DNA of 64,000 nt from Polynucleobacter sp. AP-Kolm-20A-A1 (GTDB taxonomy: Bacteria > Pseudomonadota > Gammaproteobacteria > Burkholderiales > Burkholderiaceae). The notes below the pieces were generated by a model. The model had not been told where the DNA came from. It ran no database searches and saw only the letters and a list, made by a program, of their open reading frames with translations. Shown one piece after another: positions 35,061 to 47,569 of this stretch. How positions within the stretch are numbered: position 1 is the first letter of the stretch; each line of letters starts with the position of its first letter. The stretch lies in NCBI RefSeq assembly GCF_018688315.1, contig NZ_CP061315.1, positions 186,001 through 250,000 of the forward strand, written 5' to 3'. The position numbers and the translations under genes are program-made.

Positions 35061-37382
35061 ATGAGCAAAGAAAATAATAAAGAGCAACAAATCGCAGCCC
35101 TAAGAGAAGCTGCCCTTCAGTACCACGAGTTTCCAACTCCGGGCAAGATTGAAATTGCCCCCACTAAGCAACTTACCAATCAACGAGATCTCGCACTGGC
35201 ATATACGCCTGGTGTAGCTGCACCTTGTGAAGAGATCGTTAAAGATCCAGCGAATGCTTTCAAATACACGGCGCGTGGAAATTTGGTTGGTGTGATTACC
35301 AACGGTACCGCTGTACTCGGTTTAGGAAATATTGGACCACTGGCTAGTAAGCCTGTGATGGAAGGTAAAGCTGTTCTCTTTAAGAAATTTGCAGGCATCG
35401 ATGTATTCGACATCGAAGTTAATGAAAACGATCCTGACAAATTGGTAGAAATCATTGCTGCTTTAGAGCCCACTTTTGGCGGGATTAATTTAGAAGACAT
35501 TAAGGCACCTGACTGTTTCGTAGTCGAGCGTAAGTTACAAGCACGCATGAAGATTCCGGTCTTCCATGATGACCAACACGGTACTGCGATTGTGGTTGCG
35601 GCCGCCATCCTCAATGGACTCAAGGTGGTTGGTAAAAAGGTTGAAGAAGTGAAGTTGGTTACATCTGGCGCAGGCGCGGCGGCATTGGCCTGTTTGGATT
35701 TGTTGGTTGACTTGGGTATTCAACGTAAAAATATTTGGGTTACTGATTTGGCAGGCGTTGCTTACAAGGGCCGCAAGGAGTTGATGGATCCAGAGAAGGA
35801 GCCATTCTGCCAAGACACTGATCTTCGTACGCTTGATCAAGCAATTGAAGGTGCCGATATTTTCTTAGGCCTTTCTGCTGGCGGTGTGCTCAAGCAAGAT
35901 ATGGTGAAGAAGATGGCGCCGAAGCCATTGGTTTATGCCTTGGCAAACCCAACCCCAGAAATTCTGCCTGAAGAAGTAAAAGCAGTTCGCCCAGACGCAG
36001 TGATGGCAACGGGTCGTACTGATTACCCAAATCAAGTAAATAACGTTTTGTGCTTCCCATTCATCTTCCGCGGTGCGTTGGATGTGGGTGCCACAACGAT
36101 TACTCGCGGCATGGAGGTCGCAGCGGTAAAGGCTGTGGCAGAGTTGGCGCAAGCAGAGCAGAGCGAAGTTGTAGCTTCTGTTTATGGCATAGAGAACCTC
36201 TCTTTTGGTCCAGAGTATTTAATTCCAAAACCATTTGATCCGCGCCTCATTACAGTTATTGCTCCTGCAGTGGCTAAGGCTGCGATGGATGATGGAGTAG
36301 CTTCTCGTCCGATTAAAGATTTCGACGCTTACCGCAATCAATTGCAGCAATTCGTGTACCACTCCGGTACTTTGATGAAGCCACTCTTTAGTATTGCTAA
36401 ACGTGTTCCAGCAAATCAAAAACGGATTGTGTTTGCTGAAGGTGAAGATGAGCGTGTATTGCGTGCAGTACAAATCATCATTGATGAGCACCTTGCTACA
36501 CCTATTCTGATTGGTCGTCCAGCTGTGATCGAGCATCGCATTGAGAAGTTTGGCTTGCGCATGAAGTCTGGGGATGACTTTGAAGTAGTGAATCCAGAGA
36601 ATGACTCACGCTTCCGCGACTTCTGGCAAACCTACCTTGCGCTTACTGAGCGTAAGGGCGTTACACAATCGTTTGCGAAATTAGAAGTGCGCCGCCGTAA
36701 TAGTTTGATTGGAAGCCTTCTGATTAAAAAGGGTATGGCCGACGGCATGATTTCAGGTACGGTTGGTAATATCGCCACCCATTTGAAGTATGTTGATGAA
36801 GTGATTGGACAGGAGCCAGGCGCTAATGTGTACGGCGCAATGTCAGGTTTGATTTTGCCGGGTCGCCAAGTATTCTTGGTGGATACGCATATCAATGTTG
36901 ACCCAACTGCTTGTGAATTAGCTGAGCTCACTTTGATGGCTGCTAGTGAGATGCGCAAGCTAGGACTTGCTCCTAAGGTCGCATTGCTTTCTCATTCTAA
37001 TTTTGGCTCAAGCAACGCTCCATCTGCAGTCAAAATGCGTGAAGTGTTAGCTTTGCTGCAAAAAGCGGATCCAACGCTGGAAGTAGATGGCGAGATGCAT
37101 GGGGATAGCGCTTTGGATGAAACGATTCGTGCTGGCACCGTAACCTCATCACCATTAAAAGGCGATGCCAACTTGTTAGTTTTGCCAAATATCGACGCTG
37201 CAAACATTTCTTACAATTTGCTAAAAACAGCGGCGGGCAACGGAATCGCAATTGGCCCATTGTTATTGGGTGTTGCTAAGCCAATTCATATTCTGACTCC
37301 GGCAGCTACTGTTCGCCGAATTGTGAATGTGACCACTTTGGCGGTTGTTGAGGCAGCTAGCAACGCAAGAGGTATTACCTAA
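35061..37382 (+). CDS. maeB: NADP-dependent malic enzyme with C-terminal phosphotransacetylase-like domain
   Basis: Oxidative decarboxylation of malate to pyruvate. About 773 aa from ATG 35061, chosen over the TTG at 35040 which adds seven non-homologous residues. Malic domain with Tyr-Thr-Pro-Gly-Val-Ala, Glu-Asp-Ile and Asp-Asp-Gln-His-Gly-Thr-Ala; NADP fold around residues 165-330; from about 430 the phosphotransacetylase-like domain (Ala-Glu-Gly-Glu-Asp-Glu-Arg-Val-Leu-Arg-Ala), which in this hybrid class is regulatory rather than catalytic. Monocistronic; ends at a 17-bp inverted repeat. Confidence 0.95.
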   Translation: MSKENNKEQQIAALREAALQYHEFPTPGKIEIAPTKQLTNQRDLALAYTPGVAAPCEEIVKDPANAFKYTARGNLVGVITNGTAVLGLGNIGPLASKPVMEGKAVLFKKFAGIDVFDIEVNENDPDKLVEIIAALEPTFGGINLEDIKAPDCFVVERKLQARMKIPVFHDDQHGTAIVVAAAILNGLKVVGKKVEEVKLVTSGAGAAALACLDLLVDLGIQRKNIWVTDLAGVAYKGRKELMDPEKEPFCQDTDLRTLDQAIEGADIFLGLSAGGVLKQDMVKKMAPKPLVYALANPTPEILPEEVKAVRPDAVMATGRTDYPNQVNNVLCFPFIFRGALDVGATTITRGMEVAAVKAVAELAQAEQSEVVASVYGIENLSFGPEYLIPKPFDPRLITVIAPAVAKAAMDDGVASRPIKDFDAYRNQLQQFVYHSGTLMKPLFSIAKRVPANQKRIVFAEGEDERVLRAVQIIIDEHLATPILIGRPAVIEHRIEKFGLRMKSGDDFEVVNPENDSRFRDFWQTYLALTERKGVTQSFAKLEVRRRNSLIGSLLIKKGMADGMISGTVGNIATHLKYVDEVIGQEPGANVYGAMSGLILPGRQVFLVDTHINVDPTACELAELTLMAASEMRKLGLAPKVALLSHSNFGSSNAPSAVKMREVLALLQKADPTLEVDGEMHGDSALDETIRAGTVTSSPLKGDANLLVLPNIDAANISYNLLKTAAGNGIAIGPLLLGVAKPIHILTPAATVRRIVNVTTLAVVEAASNARGIT

Positions 37383-37388
37383 GTACTT

Positions 37389-37426
37389 ATAATTTATGTA
37401 AGTTAGTGATAACTTACATAAATTAT
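37389..37426. promoter_or_regulatory. 17-bp perfect inverted repeat between maeB and the barstar gene
   Basis: 37389-37405 is the exact reverse complement of 37410-37426 with a 4-base loop; A/T-rich. The half-site TTACATAAA occurs inverted at 37393-37401, direct at 37414-37422 and again at 37446-37454, 32 bases after the second. It could be the maeB terminator (it starts 7 bases after the stop, no long T run) or an operator for the barstar gene at 37511. Confidence 0.6.
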
Positions 37427-37510
37427 TTCTATATAAATCAGTGTGTTACATAAAATGCACTGTATTTGGGCTTGATTTGATGGCGTGTTACGGGTAACCT
37501 AGCACCCATC

Positions 37511-38131
37511 ATGAATAATCGCTCTGAAAACACCAATACAGCCAGCTTCGAAGAACATAGCCGCGCTGAAAGTTGGGACAGCAATGATCGACTTGAAACC
37601 GAATCGTCAGCTGCCAATGTTTATGCCCAGGGCGGTTTATCTCGTTTACAAACCTATGCAGCAAATCAAGTTTCGGGGAAAAAAGTGACAGCTTCTTGGC
37701 GTGCCGCTTTGGCCGTTCGTGATGCCGGACCGCCGGCAATGTTGCGCAGTGTGCGCCCTAATATTGTGCAATCCATTCGTGCTTTTCGTACTCCAGATTT
37801 ACAGGAGGCGGCTACTGAACTTGGTCAACATTTCATTTACGCAAATTGCGCAAATGCAATGACTAAAGGTGAAGTTTTGGAGTCCATTGCGATTGCCTAC
37901 TCATTTACTAAGCAGCAAGCTAAAAACTTTGATCCTTTGTTAGATGCTTTGACAACAACGGTTGATAAGTCTGGCCCACAACCTGGATTTGTAGTGGTCC
38001 TCGAAGGCTTGCCTTGCACTCAAAAATTTGACAAAGAAGCGCGTGAGACATTGTTAGATGTGTTCCGTGATGCAGTTGATTTTTGGGCTGAGCGCCGCAC
38101 ACCGTATCGCGTCTTCTACTCTTTCGCTTAA
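37511..38131 (+). CDS. Barstar-family protein (barnase inhibitor-like)
   Basis: 206 aa. The first 90 residues are polar and low-complexity and not recognised. From about residue 95 the protein follows the barstar plan: an Ala-Asn-Cys-Ala start with Thr-Lys-Gly-Glu-Val-Leu-Glu, Phe-x-x-Asn-Phe-Asp-Pro-Leu-Leu-Asp-Ala-Leu-Thr, which is the conserved inhibitory helix, then a beta strand and Leu-Leu-Asp-Val-Phe-Arg-Asp-Ala. Barstar proteins block secreted or cytosolic RNases. No barnase-like gene is adjacent, as is usual for the betaproteobacterial orphans. Function beyond the family fold unknown. Confidence 0.8.
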   Translation: MNNRSENTNTASFEEHSRAESWDSNDRLETESSAANVYAQGGLSRLQTYAANQVSGKKVTASWRAALAVRDAGPPAMLRSVRPNIVQSIRAFRTPDLQEAATELGQHFIYANCANAMTKGEVLESIAIAYSFTKQQAKNFDPLLDALTTTVDKSGPQPGFVVVLEGLPCTQKFDKEARETLLDVFRDAVDFWAERRTPYRVFYSFA

Positions 38132-38155
38132 TCGCGAAAGTCTTTGCAGCTCCCC

Positions 38156-38181
38156 AAATCGCCTCTATTTGAGGCGATTTT
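38156..38181. terminator. Bidirectional terminator between barstar gene and rsmE
   Basis: AAATCGCCTC at 38156-38165 pairs perfectly with 38171-38180, loop of 5, followed by T. The rsmE stop codon (minus strand, 38165-38167) lies inside the hairpin. Confidence 0.8.
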
Positions 38182-38926
38182 GCATTTCAGGGTTCCATAC
38201 GCTGTGAACGGCTGTAATAGCCACTACACCAGCCGTTTCAGTTCTGAGTACCCGCTCACCCAATGAGACCAATTGATAGCCAGCAGCCTCTGCCTGAGCC
38301 TCTTCCTCTGGAGAATGGCCACCCTCAGGCCCGATCATCAAGACAATATCTTGAGGCTCATTTTCAATCAGCACTGAGTACATGCTTTTAGTGGCATCAG
38401 GACTAAGTAAAAGTTTGAGTTTGGGTTTTGGAGTTGCTTTTAAGTACGCCTCAAATGTTTGAATAGTCTCTAGGCTGGCAAATACAGTGCGGTCGCATTG
38501 TTCGCACGCCGCTTGAATGATTCCTTCCCAGTGCGCAAGGCGCTTTTGGGCGCGCTCCTGGTCGCTAGTGCGGGTAAGCTTAAGAATAGAGCGCTCACAT
38601 TGCATGGGAGCAATCGCCTGGGCCCCAGTTTCGACAGCTTTTTCAACAATCCAGTCCATTTTGTCGCCGCCAGCCAAACCTTGAGCCAGGGTAATGGCGT
38701 AAGGGGTCTCGCGATGGGTATCTGTGCGGATCTCAGTGAGCTGAACTTGCCCTGTTTTTCCACTCAAGGAAAGGAGCTCCCCCTTGGCTATTTGGCCTTT
38801 CCCATCAAAAACAGGGAAGAATTCCCCGATTTGGATGCGGCGTACACGCAAATGGTGGGCAACCTCTGGGGTGAGGGCAGTTGGCTTTTGGGATTCCCAT
38901 GGTCCGGGAAGATAAAATTGAGGCAT
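38165..38926 (-). CDS. rsmE: 16S rRNA m3U1498 methyltransferase
   Basis: SPOUT-class methyltransferase, 253 aa. N-terminal PUA-like domain with His-His-Leu-Arg-Val-Arg-Arg, then the knotted SAM site Ile-Gly-Pro-Glu-Gly-Gly followed by [11 protein letters not shown], both diagnostic of RsmE. Divergent from tkt with 44 bases between starts. Confidence 0.95.
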   Translation of the reverse strand: MPQFYLPGPWESQKPTALTPEVAHHLRVRRIQIGEFFPVFDGKGQIAKGELLSLSGKTGQVQLTEIRTDTHRETPYAITLAQGLAGGDKMDWIVEKAVETGAQAIAPMQCERSILKLTRTSDQERAQKRLAHWEGIIQAACEQCDRTVFASLETIQTFEAYLKATPKPKLKLLLSPDATKSMYSVLIENEPQDIVLMIGPEGGHSPEEEAQAEAAGYQLVSLGERVLRTETAGVVAITAVHSVWNPEMQNRLK

Positions 38927-38970
38927 TACTGAAATATAGCCAATTTATTTTCCTCGAGACCACTTTTACG

Positions 38971-40965
38971 ATGTCAAACCTTCAAATTCGTATGGCCAAT
39001 GCCATTCGCGCCTTATCCATGGATGCAGTTCAACAGGCGAATTCAGGTCACCCTGGTATGCCGATGGGTATGGCAGATATTGCTGTCGGTCTTTGGAATG
39101 AGCATTTAAAACATAACCCTACTGATCCACATTGGATTGATCGCGATCGTTTTGTTTTGTCGAATGGTCATGGATCAATGTTGTTGTATTCACTCTTGCA
39201 TCTTTCTGGCTACGACTTGCCAATTGAAGAGTTAAAAAATTTCCGTCAATTGCATAGCAAAACTCCAGGTCATCCTGAGTATGGAATTACACCTGGAGTG
39301 GAAACAACCACTGGACCACTCGGTCAGGGAATTTCGAATGCAGTAGGTATGGCATTGGCCGAAAAATTATTAGCCGAAGAATTTAATCGTCCTGGTCACA
39401 ACATCGTTGATCACTACACCTATGTATTTTTGGGTGACGGTTGTTTGATGGAGGGCATTAGCCATGAAGTGTGTTCGTTGGCTGGCACACTCAAGTTAAA
39501 TAAGCTCATTGCGCTGTGGGATGACAATGGCATCTCGATTGATGGCAAAGTAGTTTCTTGGTTTAACGAAGATACCCCGAAGCGCTTTGAAGCTTATGGC
39601 TGGAATGTCATTCGTGCCGTGGATGGCCACGATGCTGAGGCTGTATCTGCGGCTATTGCAAAGGCTAAAAAGAGCGATAAGCCAACCCTGATTTGCTGCA
39701 AAACTGCAATTGGTCAAGGTTCGCCGAATATGGCTGGCAGCGATAAAGTGCACGGTTCACCTTTGGGCGCGGCTGAAATTGCAGCGACTCGTGTGGCGCT
39801 GAATTGGCCATATGCTCCATTTGAAATTCCCAAAGATATTTATGCCGCGTGGGATTTTAAAAAGCGTGGTCAAGCTGCTGAGCATGAGTGGAATAAAGAA
39901 TTCCAAAAATATAAAAATAAATTTCCAGAGCTCGCTTCTGAATTGCAGCGTCGTATGGCAGGTGAATTATCAAATGATTTTTCATCCACCCTCAATGCGT
40001 ACTTGAAAACTTGTCAGTCAAAAGCAGAGACGATTGCAACTCGTAAAGCAAGTCAAAATGCGATTGAAGCTTTAGCACCAGCTTTGCCAGAATTCATGGG
40101 CGGCTCTGCTGACCTCACAGGATCAAATCTCACCAATTGGTCTAGCTGTAAACCTGTACGCGCTGATCAGTGGGGCAATCATATTAATTACGGCGTGCGC
40201 GAATTTGGTATGAGCGCCATCATGAACGGCATTGCCTTGCATGGTGGATATATTCCGTTTGGCGGCACCTTCTTAACCTTCTCGGACTATAGTCGCAACG
40301 CCTTGCGTATGGCTGCCTTGATGAAGTTACGTAGCATCTTTGTCTTTACCCACGACTCGATTGGCTTGGGTGAAGACGGCCCAACCCATCAATCCGTTGA
40401 GCATGTGGCTAGCTTGCGCCTCATTCCTAATTTGATGGTTTGGCGCCCTTGTGACACAACCGAGAGCGCGGTGGCTTGGGGCGCGGCAATTGAGCGTAAG
40501 AATGGCCCTAGCGCCTTAATCTTTAGCCGTCAGAATTGCCCATTTGTATCTCGCACTCCTGCGCAAATTAAAGATATTGCTCGTGGCGGCTATGTGTTGC
40601 GCGATCCGAAATCCGGAAAGATTGATGCGGTCATTATTGCGACTGGCTCTGAAATTGCTCTGGCACTACAAACTGCCGAACGTCTTGAGAAAGAAGGTTT
40701 GGGCATTCGCGTTGTTTCAATACCTTCAACTACCGTCTTTGATCAGCAAGATGCTGCGTACAAAGCAAAGGTGTTGCCAGCCAATATTCCGCGTATTGCA
40801 GTTGAAGCTGGTGTAAGTGATTTCTGGTGGAAGTATGGCTGTGCAGCAGTTCACGGTGTTGATACATTTGGTGAGTCAGCACCAGCACCAGTGTTGTACG
40901 AATATTTTGGTTTAACAGTCGATCAAATTGCAAAGACTGTTAAGCAATGCGTCGCAAAGAAATAA
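38971..40965 (+). CDS. tkt: Transketolase
   Basis: 664 aa thiamine-diphosphate enzyme of the pentose phosphate pathway. Start at ATG 38971 (Met-Ser-Asn-Leu-Gln); the longer frame to 38881 would overlap rsmE. Signatures: Gly-His-Pro-Gly-Met-Pro-Met-Gly near residue 28, Gly-Asp-Gly-Cys-Leu-Met-Glu-Gly in the ThDP motif, and [13 protein letters not shown]. Followed after 34 bases by gap; tkt-gap order is known from the Calvin/pentose operons of this class. Confidence 0.97.
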   Translation: MSNLQIRMANAIRALSMDAVQQANSGHPGMPMGMADIAVGLWNEHLKHNPTDPHWIDRDRFVLSNGHGSMLLYSLLHLSGYDLPIEELKNFRQLHSKTPGHPEYGITPGVETTTGPLGQGISNAVGMALAEKLLAEEFNRPGHNIVDHYTYVFLGDGCLMEGISHEVCSLAGTLKLNKLIALWDDNGISIDGKVVSWFNEDTPKRFEAYGWNVIRAVDGHDAEAVSAAIAKAKKSDKPTLICCKTAIGQGSPNMAGSDKVHGSPLGAAEIAATRVALNWPYAPFEIPKDIYAAWDFKKRGQAAEHEWNKEFQKYKNKFPELASELQRRMAGELSNDFSSTLNAYLKTCQSKAETIATRKASQNAIEALAPALPEFMGGSADLTGSNLTNWSSCKPVRADQWGNHINYGVREFGMSAIMNGIALHGGYIPFGGTFLTFSDYSRNALRMAALMKLRSIFVFTHDSIGLGEDGPTHQSVEHVASLRLIPNLMVWRPCDTTESAVAWGAAIERKNGPSALIFSRQNCPFVSRTPAQIKDIARGGYVLRDPKSGKIDAVIIATGSEIALALQTAERLEKEGLGIRVVSIPSTTVFDQQDAAYKAKVLPANIPRIAVEAGVSDFWWKYGCAAVHGVDTFGESAPAPVLYEYFGLTVDQIAKTVKQCVAKK

Positions 40966-40999
40966 GCGAAATAAATTCAATATTAGCAAGGGGAAATAA

Positions 41000-42028
41000 A
41001 TGACAATTCGTGTCGCAATTAATGGTTATGGACGTATTGGTCGCATGGTATTGCGCGCCCTATATGAAGATCGGGTCAACGGTAAGCCACGTCGTGACAT
41101 CAAGATCGTTGCAATTAATGCAATGGGTGATATCGCGATCAATGCCCATTTAACCCAGTACGACTCTGCCCACGGCCGCTTCCCTGCTGAGGTTTCTGTT
41201 GATGGCGATTGCATGGTTGTGAATGGTGATCGCATCAAGATGTTCTGTACTCGCAATCCAGCAGAAACACCATGGGGTGAGTTGGGTGTTGATCTGGTTT
41301 TAGAGTGCACAGGTAAATTTACCTCTAAAGAAAAAGCCATGATTCACATTGAGCAGGGCGCAAAGAAAGTATTAATTTCTGCTCCTGGCGAAAAAGATGT
41401 GGATGCTACGATTGTTTATGGTGTAAACCAAAACGTGTTGAAGCCAAGCGATGTGGTTGTCTCTAATGCAAGTTGCACAACAAACTGCTTGGCACCATTA
41501 GTGAAGCCATTACTCGAAAAGATTGGCATCGAATCTGGTTTGATGACTACCATTCATGCTTTCACAAACGATCAAGTGTTGACCGATGTGTATCACAAGG
41601 ATATGCGTCGCGCGCGTTCAGCTGTGACTAGCATGATCCCAACTAAGACTGGCGCTGCAAAAGCAGTAGGTTTGGTTTTGCCAGCATTGGCAGGGCGCTT
41701 TGATGGATTCGCAATGCGCGTTCCCGTGATCAATGTATCTGTAGTGGACTTAACGTTTGCCGCTAGCCGCGCTACTAGCGTGGACGAAGTGAATGCCATC
41801 CTCAAGGCTGCAAGCGAAGGCGAGCTCAAGGGAATCCTGGGATTCAATACCCTGCCTTTGGTCTCCATCGACTTTAACCATGATCCACGCCCAAGTATTT
41901 ACGATGCATCCCAAACTCGCGTCTCCGCAGACGGTAAATTGGTCAAAGTATTGGCTTGGTATGACAACGAGTGGGGTTATTCAGTGCAAATGTTGAATGC
42001 TGCTGAGGCTTTAATGGCGGTAAGGTAA
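41000..42028 (+). CDS. gap: Glyceraldehyde-3-phosphate dehydrogenase, type I
   Basis: 342 aa. NAD motif Asn-Gly-Tyr-Gly-Arg-Ile-Gly-Arg at the N-terminus and the catalytic [11 protein letters not shown] near residue 155. Glycolytic and gluconeogenic enzyme. AAGGGGAAAT ribosome site. Downstream of tkt, probably co-transcribed; ends at several stacked hairpins and a terminator. Confidence 0.97.
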   Translation: MTIRVAINGYGRIGRMVLRALYEDRVNGKPRRDIKIVAINAMGDIAINAHLTQYDSAHGRFPAEVSVDGDCMVVNGDRIKMFCTRNPAETPWGELGVDLVLECTGKFTSKEKAMIHIEQGAKKVLISAPGEKDVDATIVYGVNQNVLKPSDVVVSNASCTTNCLAPLVKPLLEKIGIESGLMTTIHAFTNDQVLTDVYHKDMRRARSAVTSMIPTKTGAAKAVGLVLPALAGRFDGFAMRVPVINVSVVDLTFAASRATSVDEVNAILKAASEGELKGILGFNTLPLVSIDFNHDPRPSIYDASQTRVSADGKLVKVLAWYDNEWGYSVQMLNAAEALMAVR

Positions 42029-42110
42029 GCAACTTTCTTTAACGGTTGTTAAAAGTTGCTAAAAATCGAATAAATGAAGAATTTATTCAGCCGGCTGATT
42101 AGGTAGCATT

Positions 42111-42141
42111 AAAAAAAGACCTCCATGTGAGGTCTTTTTTG
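42111..42141. terminator. Bidirectional intrinsic terminator after gap
   Basis: AAAAAAGACCTC (42112-42123) pairs perfectly with 42129-42140, loop CATGT, with an A run on one side and a T6 run on the other. Serves the plus-strand gap and the convergent minus-strand fur. Three weaker hairpins precede it (42029-42059, 42068-42088, 42089-42096). Confidence 0.92.
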
Positions 42142-42183
42142 TATCTAAAGCTCCTAAATATGCTTATTTGCTCTTAAAAGTGC

Positions 42184-42636
42184 TTATTTTTGTTTATTTC
42201 TGCAATTTTTCTTCTGACAGTGCCCATACATTGCTAAAGAGTGCTCTTCTAGCTTAAATCCTAGGTTTTTAGCGATATCGCGCTGTCTTTTCTCAATTGC
42301 CTCGTCCACAAACTCTTCCACGTGCCCACAATCTAGGCAAACCAGGTGATCGTGGTGATGACCTTCATTGAGTTCATAAATTGCCCGGCCATCGCCTTTG
42401 CTGGATTCGAAATGGCTGCGCAATAACAGCCCTGCTTGCTCAAACTGGGTTAGAACTCGATAAACCGTAGCTAGGCCAATTTCTTGATCCTCTTTAAGGG
42501 CCATAAAGACGTCTTCAGCGCTAAAGTGGGTGCCACCATTTTGATGAAAAAAATCCAGAATTTTCATCCTTGGGCCAGTCGCTTTTAGGCCGATATCTCT
42601 TAAATCTGCAGGAGTAGGGTTTTGGGTCGTATTCAT
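42184..42636 (-). CDS. fur: Ferric uptake regulator Fur
   Basis: 150 aa from the ATG at 42636; the frame is open to 42801 but that lies within bamE. DNA-binding N-terminal winged helix, then [12 protein letters not shown] with the regulatory metal site and first structural Cys pair, and a final Cys-x4-Cys. Represses iron uptake with Fe2+. Divergent from bamE, 43 bases between starts, a usual neighbour in betaproteobacteria. No convincing Fur box was seen in the gap. Confidence 0.95.
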   Translation of the reverse strand: MNTTQNPTPADLRDIGLKATGPRMKILDFFHQNGGTHFSAEDVFMALKEDQEIGLATVYRVLTQFEQAGLLLRSHFESSKGDGRAIYELNEGHHHDHLVCLDCGHVEEFVDEAIEKRQRDIAKNLGFKLEEHSLAMYGHCQKKNCRNKQK

Positions 42637-42679
42637 GGCATTGGGAGCTAAAATCAATGTCTTAATGATACGGCCTGCT

Positions 42680-43414
42680 ATGCAAAATTGCCTTGAACTT
42701 TTTAATCGCTTTTTGAACCCGCTTTTTAGAGGGGTTACCCCTGCTCGAGCAGGGTTTATGGCTGTTGCCCTTATTGGTTTGTTGGGCATCGGAGGCTGCA
42801 CCTCCGCGGTAGATGAAACTCAACGGGCTTGGATGAATAAAATTTTTAGGCCTTACGTACCTGATGTCGTTCAAGGTAACTTTATCTCTAGTGAACAATA
42901 CGCAAAACTTCAAGTTGGCATGAGTCGCGAGCAGGTGCGTCAAATTATGGGCACACCATTATTAGCGAGCTATTTCCATGCGAATCGCTGGGATTACATT
43001 TTTGAATTTAAACGCGCTGGACAGGTTGTTGGTAAAGAGCGTCATGTGACTGTATTTTTTGATGGCGACAAAGTTGTCAAATTTGAAGGTGACGCTTTGC
43101 CTACAGAGGTGGAGTTAGTTGCTGAGATTGATAACTACGCCAAATCAAAAAGATCATTTTGGGATGTCATGACTGGCTCCAATAAGCCACCAGTTACGCC
43201 GCCACTGCAGCAGCCAGAACGTTTGGTGCCAAGCCCTACCGATAACTTGCCAGCAGGTGCTGTTGCTTCCACTGCTCCTGCGGCGAAGAGTGATGCTGTT
43301 AATAGCGGTTCATTCTGGGACTTCTTTAGTTTTTCGAATAAGCCAACAGCAGCGCAGCTAGAAACGCTGGGTCCAGGAGCTGCCAATATTCCAGCGGCTC
43401 CCGTAGCGAAATAA
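42680..43414 (+). CDS. bamE: Outer membrane protein assembly factor BamE
   Basis: Lipoprotein of the BAM complex that inserts beta-barrel proteins. The SmpA/OmlA core is clear: [11 protein letters not shown]-x-Ile-Met-Gly-Thr-Pro-Leu. Lipobox Gly-Ile-Gly-Gly-Cys near residue 40. About 245 aa because of a Pro/Ala-rich C-terminal tail not needed for the fold. The start is uncertain: ATG 42680 leaves a 26-residue N-region; ATG 42758 would give a normal signal peptide but lies only 3 bases after AGGG. Confidence 0.88.
   Translation: MQNCLELFNRFLNPLFRGVTPARAGFMAVALIGLLGIGGCTSAVDETQRAWMNKIFRPYVPDVVQGNFISSEQYAKLQVGMSREQVRQIMGTPLLASYFHANRWDYIFEFKRAGQVVGKERHVTVFFDGDKVVKFEGDALPTEVELVAEIDNYAKSKRSFWDVMTGSNKPPVTPPLQQPERLVPSPTDNLPAGAVASTAPAAKSDAVNSGSFWDFFSFSNKPTAAQLETLGPGAANIPAAPVAK
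42739..42754. repeat. 16-bp perfect palindrome at the 5-prime end of bamE
   Basis: CCCTGCTCGAGCAGGG at 42739-42754 is fully self-complementary and lies 3 bases before the alternative bamE ATG at 42758. It could be an mRNA hairpin that covers the ribosome site, or a protein operator in the fur-bamE region. Confidence 0.6.
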
Positions 43415-43483
43415 AGGTAATTCTTTTGTATTGATGCTGACTTAATCAGCTGCCCACAACTTTAATAAGAAGTGATGAAATAA

Positions 43484-44287
43484 ATGATGAAGATTGCAAT
43501 TGCTGGAGCTACAGGTCGCATGGGTAAGATGCTGATCGAAGCCGTTCTAAATACTTCAGACGCTCAGCTTGTTGGCGCGCTAGAACATTCTGCATGTCCT
43601 CAATTGGGCGAAGATGCTGGTGCATTTTTAGGCAAGAAAACTGGCGTATTAATTTCTGCTGATGTTGCACAGGTATTGGCTAATGCCCAGTTCTTGATTG
43701 ATTTCACAAGGCCTGAAGGCACGATGGCGCATTTAGCTGTAGCTGAAAAGACTGGCACCAAGATGATTATTGGAACAACCGGTTTGAGTGCAGAACAAAT
43801 TGAGTCTCTTAAAAAAGCATCATCAAAATTGGCTATTGTTTTTGCGCCAAACATGAGCGTGGGTGTGAACGCTACCTTTAAGTTATTAGAGATTGCAGCC
43901 AAGATGCTCAATCAAGGTTACGACATTGAAATCATTGAGGCTCATCACAAACATAAGGTGGATGCCCCATCGGGTACCGCGCTCAGAATGGGTGAAGTCA
44001 TTGCTGATGCTTTAGGCGAGAAGTTAGACGATGTTGCGGTCTATGCGCGTGAAGGTCATACCGGCGAGCGTAAAGAAGGTTCAATTGGTTTTGCAACGAT
44101 TCGCGGTGGCGATATCGTCGGCGATCACACTGTGCTCTTTGCTGGTGATGGCGAGCGCATTGAAATTAGCCACAAATCCTCTAGTCGTCAATCCTATGCA
44201 CAGGGATCGTTACGCGCCGCACGTTTTTTGCAGAACCAAAACTCTGGCTTGTATGACATGCAAGACGTTCTTGGTCTGCGCAAATAA
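43484..44287 (+). CDS. dapB: 4-hydroxy-tetrahydrodipicolinate reductase
   Basis: Lysine and diaminopimelate synthesis. 267 aa: nucleotide motif Gly-Ala-Thr-Gly-Arg-Met-Gly-Lys-Met at residues 8-16 and the active site [15 protein letters not shown]. Two adjacent ATG codons (43484, 43487) make the start ambiguous by one residue. Between bamE and leuS in the same direction. Confidence 0.96.
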   Translation: MMKIAIAGATGRMGKMLIEAVLNTSDAQLVGALEHSACPQLGEDAGAFLGKKTGVLISADVAQVLANAQFLIDFTRPEGTMAHLAVAEKTGTKMIIGTTGLSAEQIESLKKASSKLAIVFAPNMSVGVNATFKLLEIAAKMLNQGYDIEIIEAHHKHKVDAPSGTALRMGEVIADALGEKLDDVAVYAREGHTGERKEGSIGFATIRGGDIVGDHTVLFAGDGERIEISHKSSSRQSYAQGSLRAARFLQNQNSGLYDMQDVLGLRK

Positions 44288-44334
44288 TTTGTCACTGAAT
44301 CAATTAAAAAAATAGAAGAAAAGAGTTGTCTTGA

Positions 44335-47007
<2,673 letters not shown>

Positions 47008-47027
47008 CCTCTAAAGAGTCTATAGAC

Positions 47028-47555
47028 ATGAGCGTAAATCATCTTCGACGTGCACTAATTGGCTTAATCGCCACTACGCCTGTCAGTGGCTTAATCGCTT
47101 GTGGCTATCGTTTGCGCGGCATGGTGGATTTACCTTTTAAAGGCATTGCCATTACCGGAAATCCATCTCCGCCAATGCGTGCCGATTTGCAAACTGCAAT
47201 ATTGACTGGCACCGATGTCAAGATTGCGATCAATCCCAAAGATGCAGATTTGATCTTGGAGATTACGAATGACATTAGTGGTCGTGAGATCTTGGCTTAT
47301 AACTCAAACGGTCAGATATCAGCTTACCGCCTCAATATTCGAGTGGGCTTTAGGGCCTTTGATACGAGTGGTGCGGAAATTATTCCGGATAGCGAAATCT
47401 ATATGACGCGCGATATGGACTTCTCGAACTCTACAGTTTTAGCGACCGATGTTCAGCAGCAGCAATTTTTAACTCTAATGCGTAAAGATTTAGCTATTCA
47501 AATTTTGCGCCGCGTTGCTGCCGCTGCAAAGACGCCACAAACCAAAGCGTTTTAA
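47028..47555 (+). CDS. lptE: LPS-assembly lipoprotein LptE
   Basis: 175 aa. Signal peptide with a lipobox ending Leu-Ile-Ala-Cys near residue 25, then Gly-Tyr-Arg-Leu-Arg-Gly, the typical LptE beginning. LptE plugs the LptD barrel and helps deliver LPS to the outer surface. In E. coli and here it sits between leuS and holA. Confidence 0.93.
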   Translation: MSVNHLRRALIGLIATTPVSGLIACGYRLRGMVDLPFKGIAITGNPSPPMRADLQTAILTGTDVKIAINPKDADLILEITNDISGREILAYNSNGQISAYRLNIRVGFRAFDTSGAEIIPDSEIYMTRDMDFSNSTVLATDVQQQQFLTLMRKDLAIQILRRVAAAAKTPQTKAF

Positions 47556-47569
47556 GTAAATAAGATTGC

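Noticed and set aside
42637..42679. Fur box in the fur-bamE gap
   Set aside because: Only a short AATGATA-like piece; no 19-bp inverted repeat resembling the consensus.
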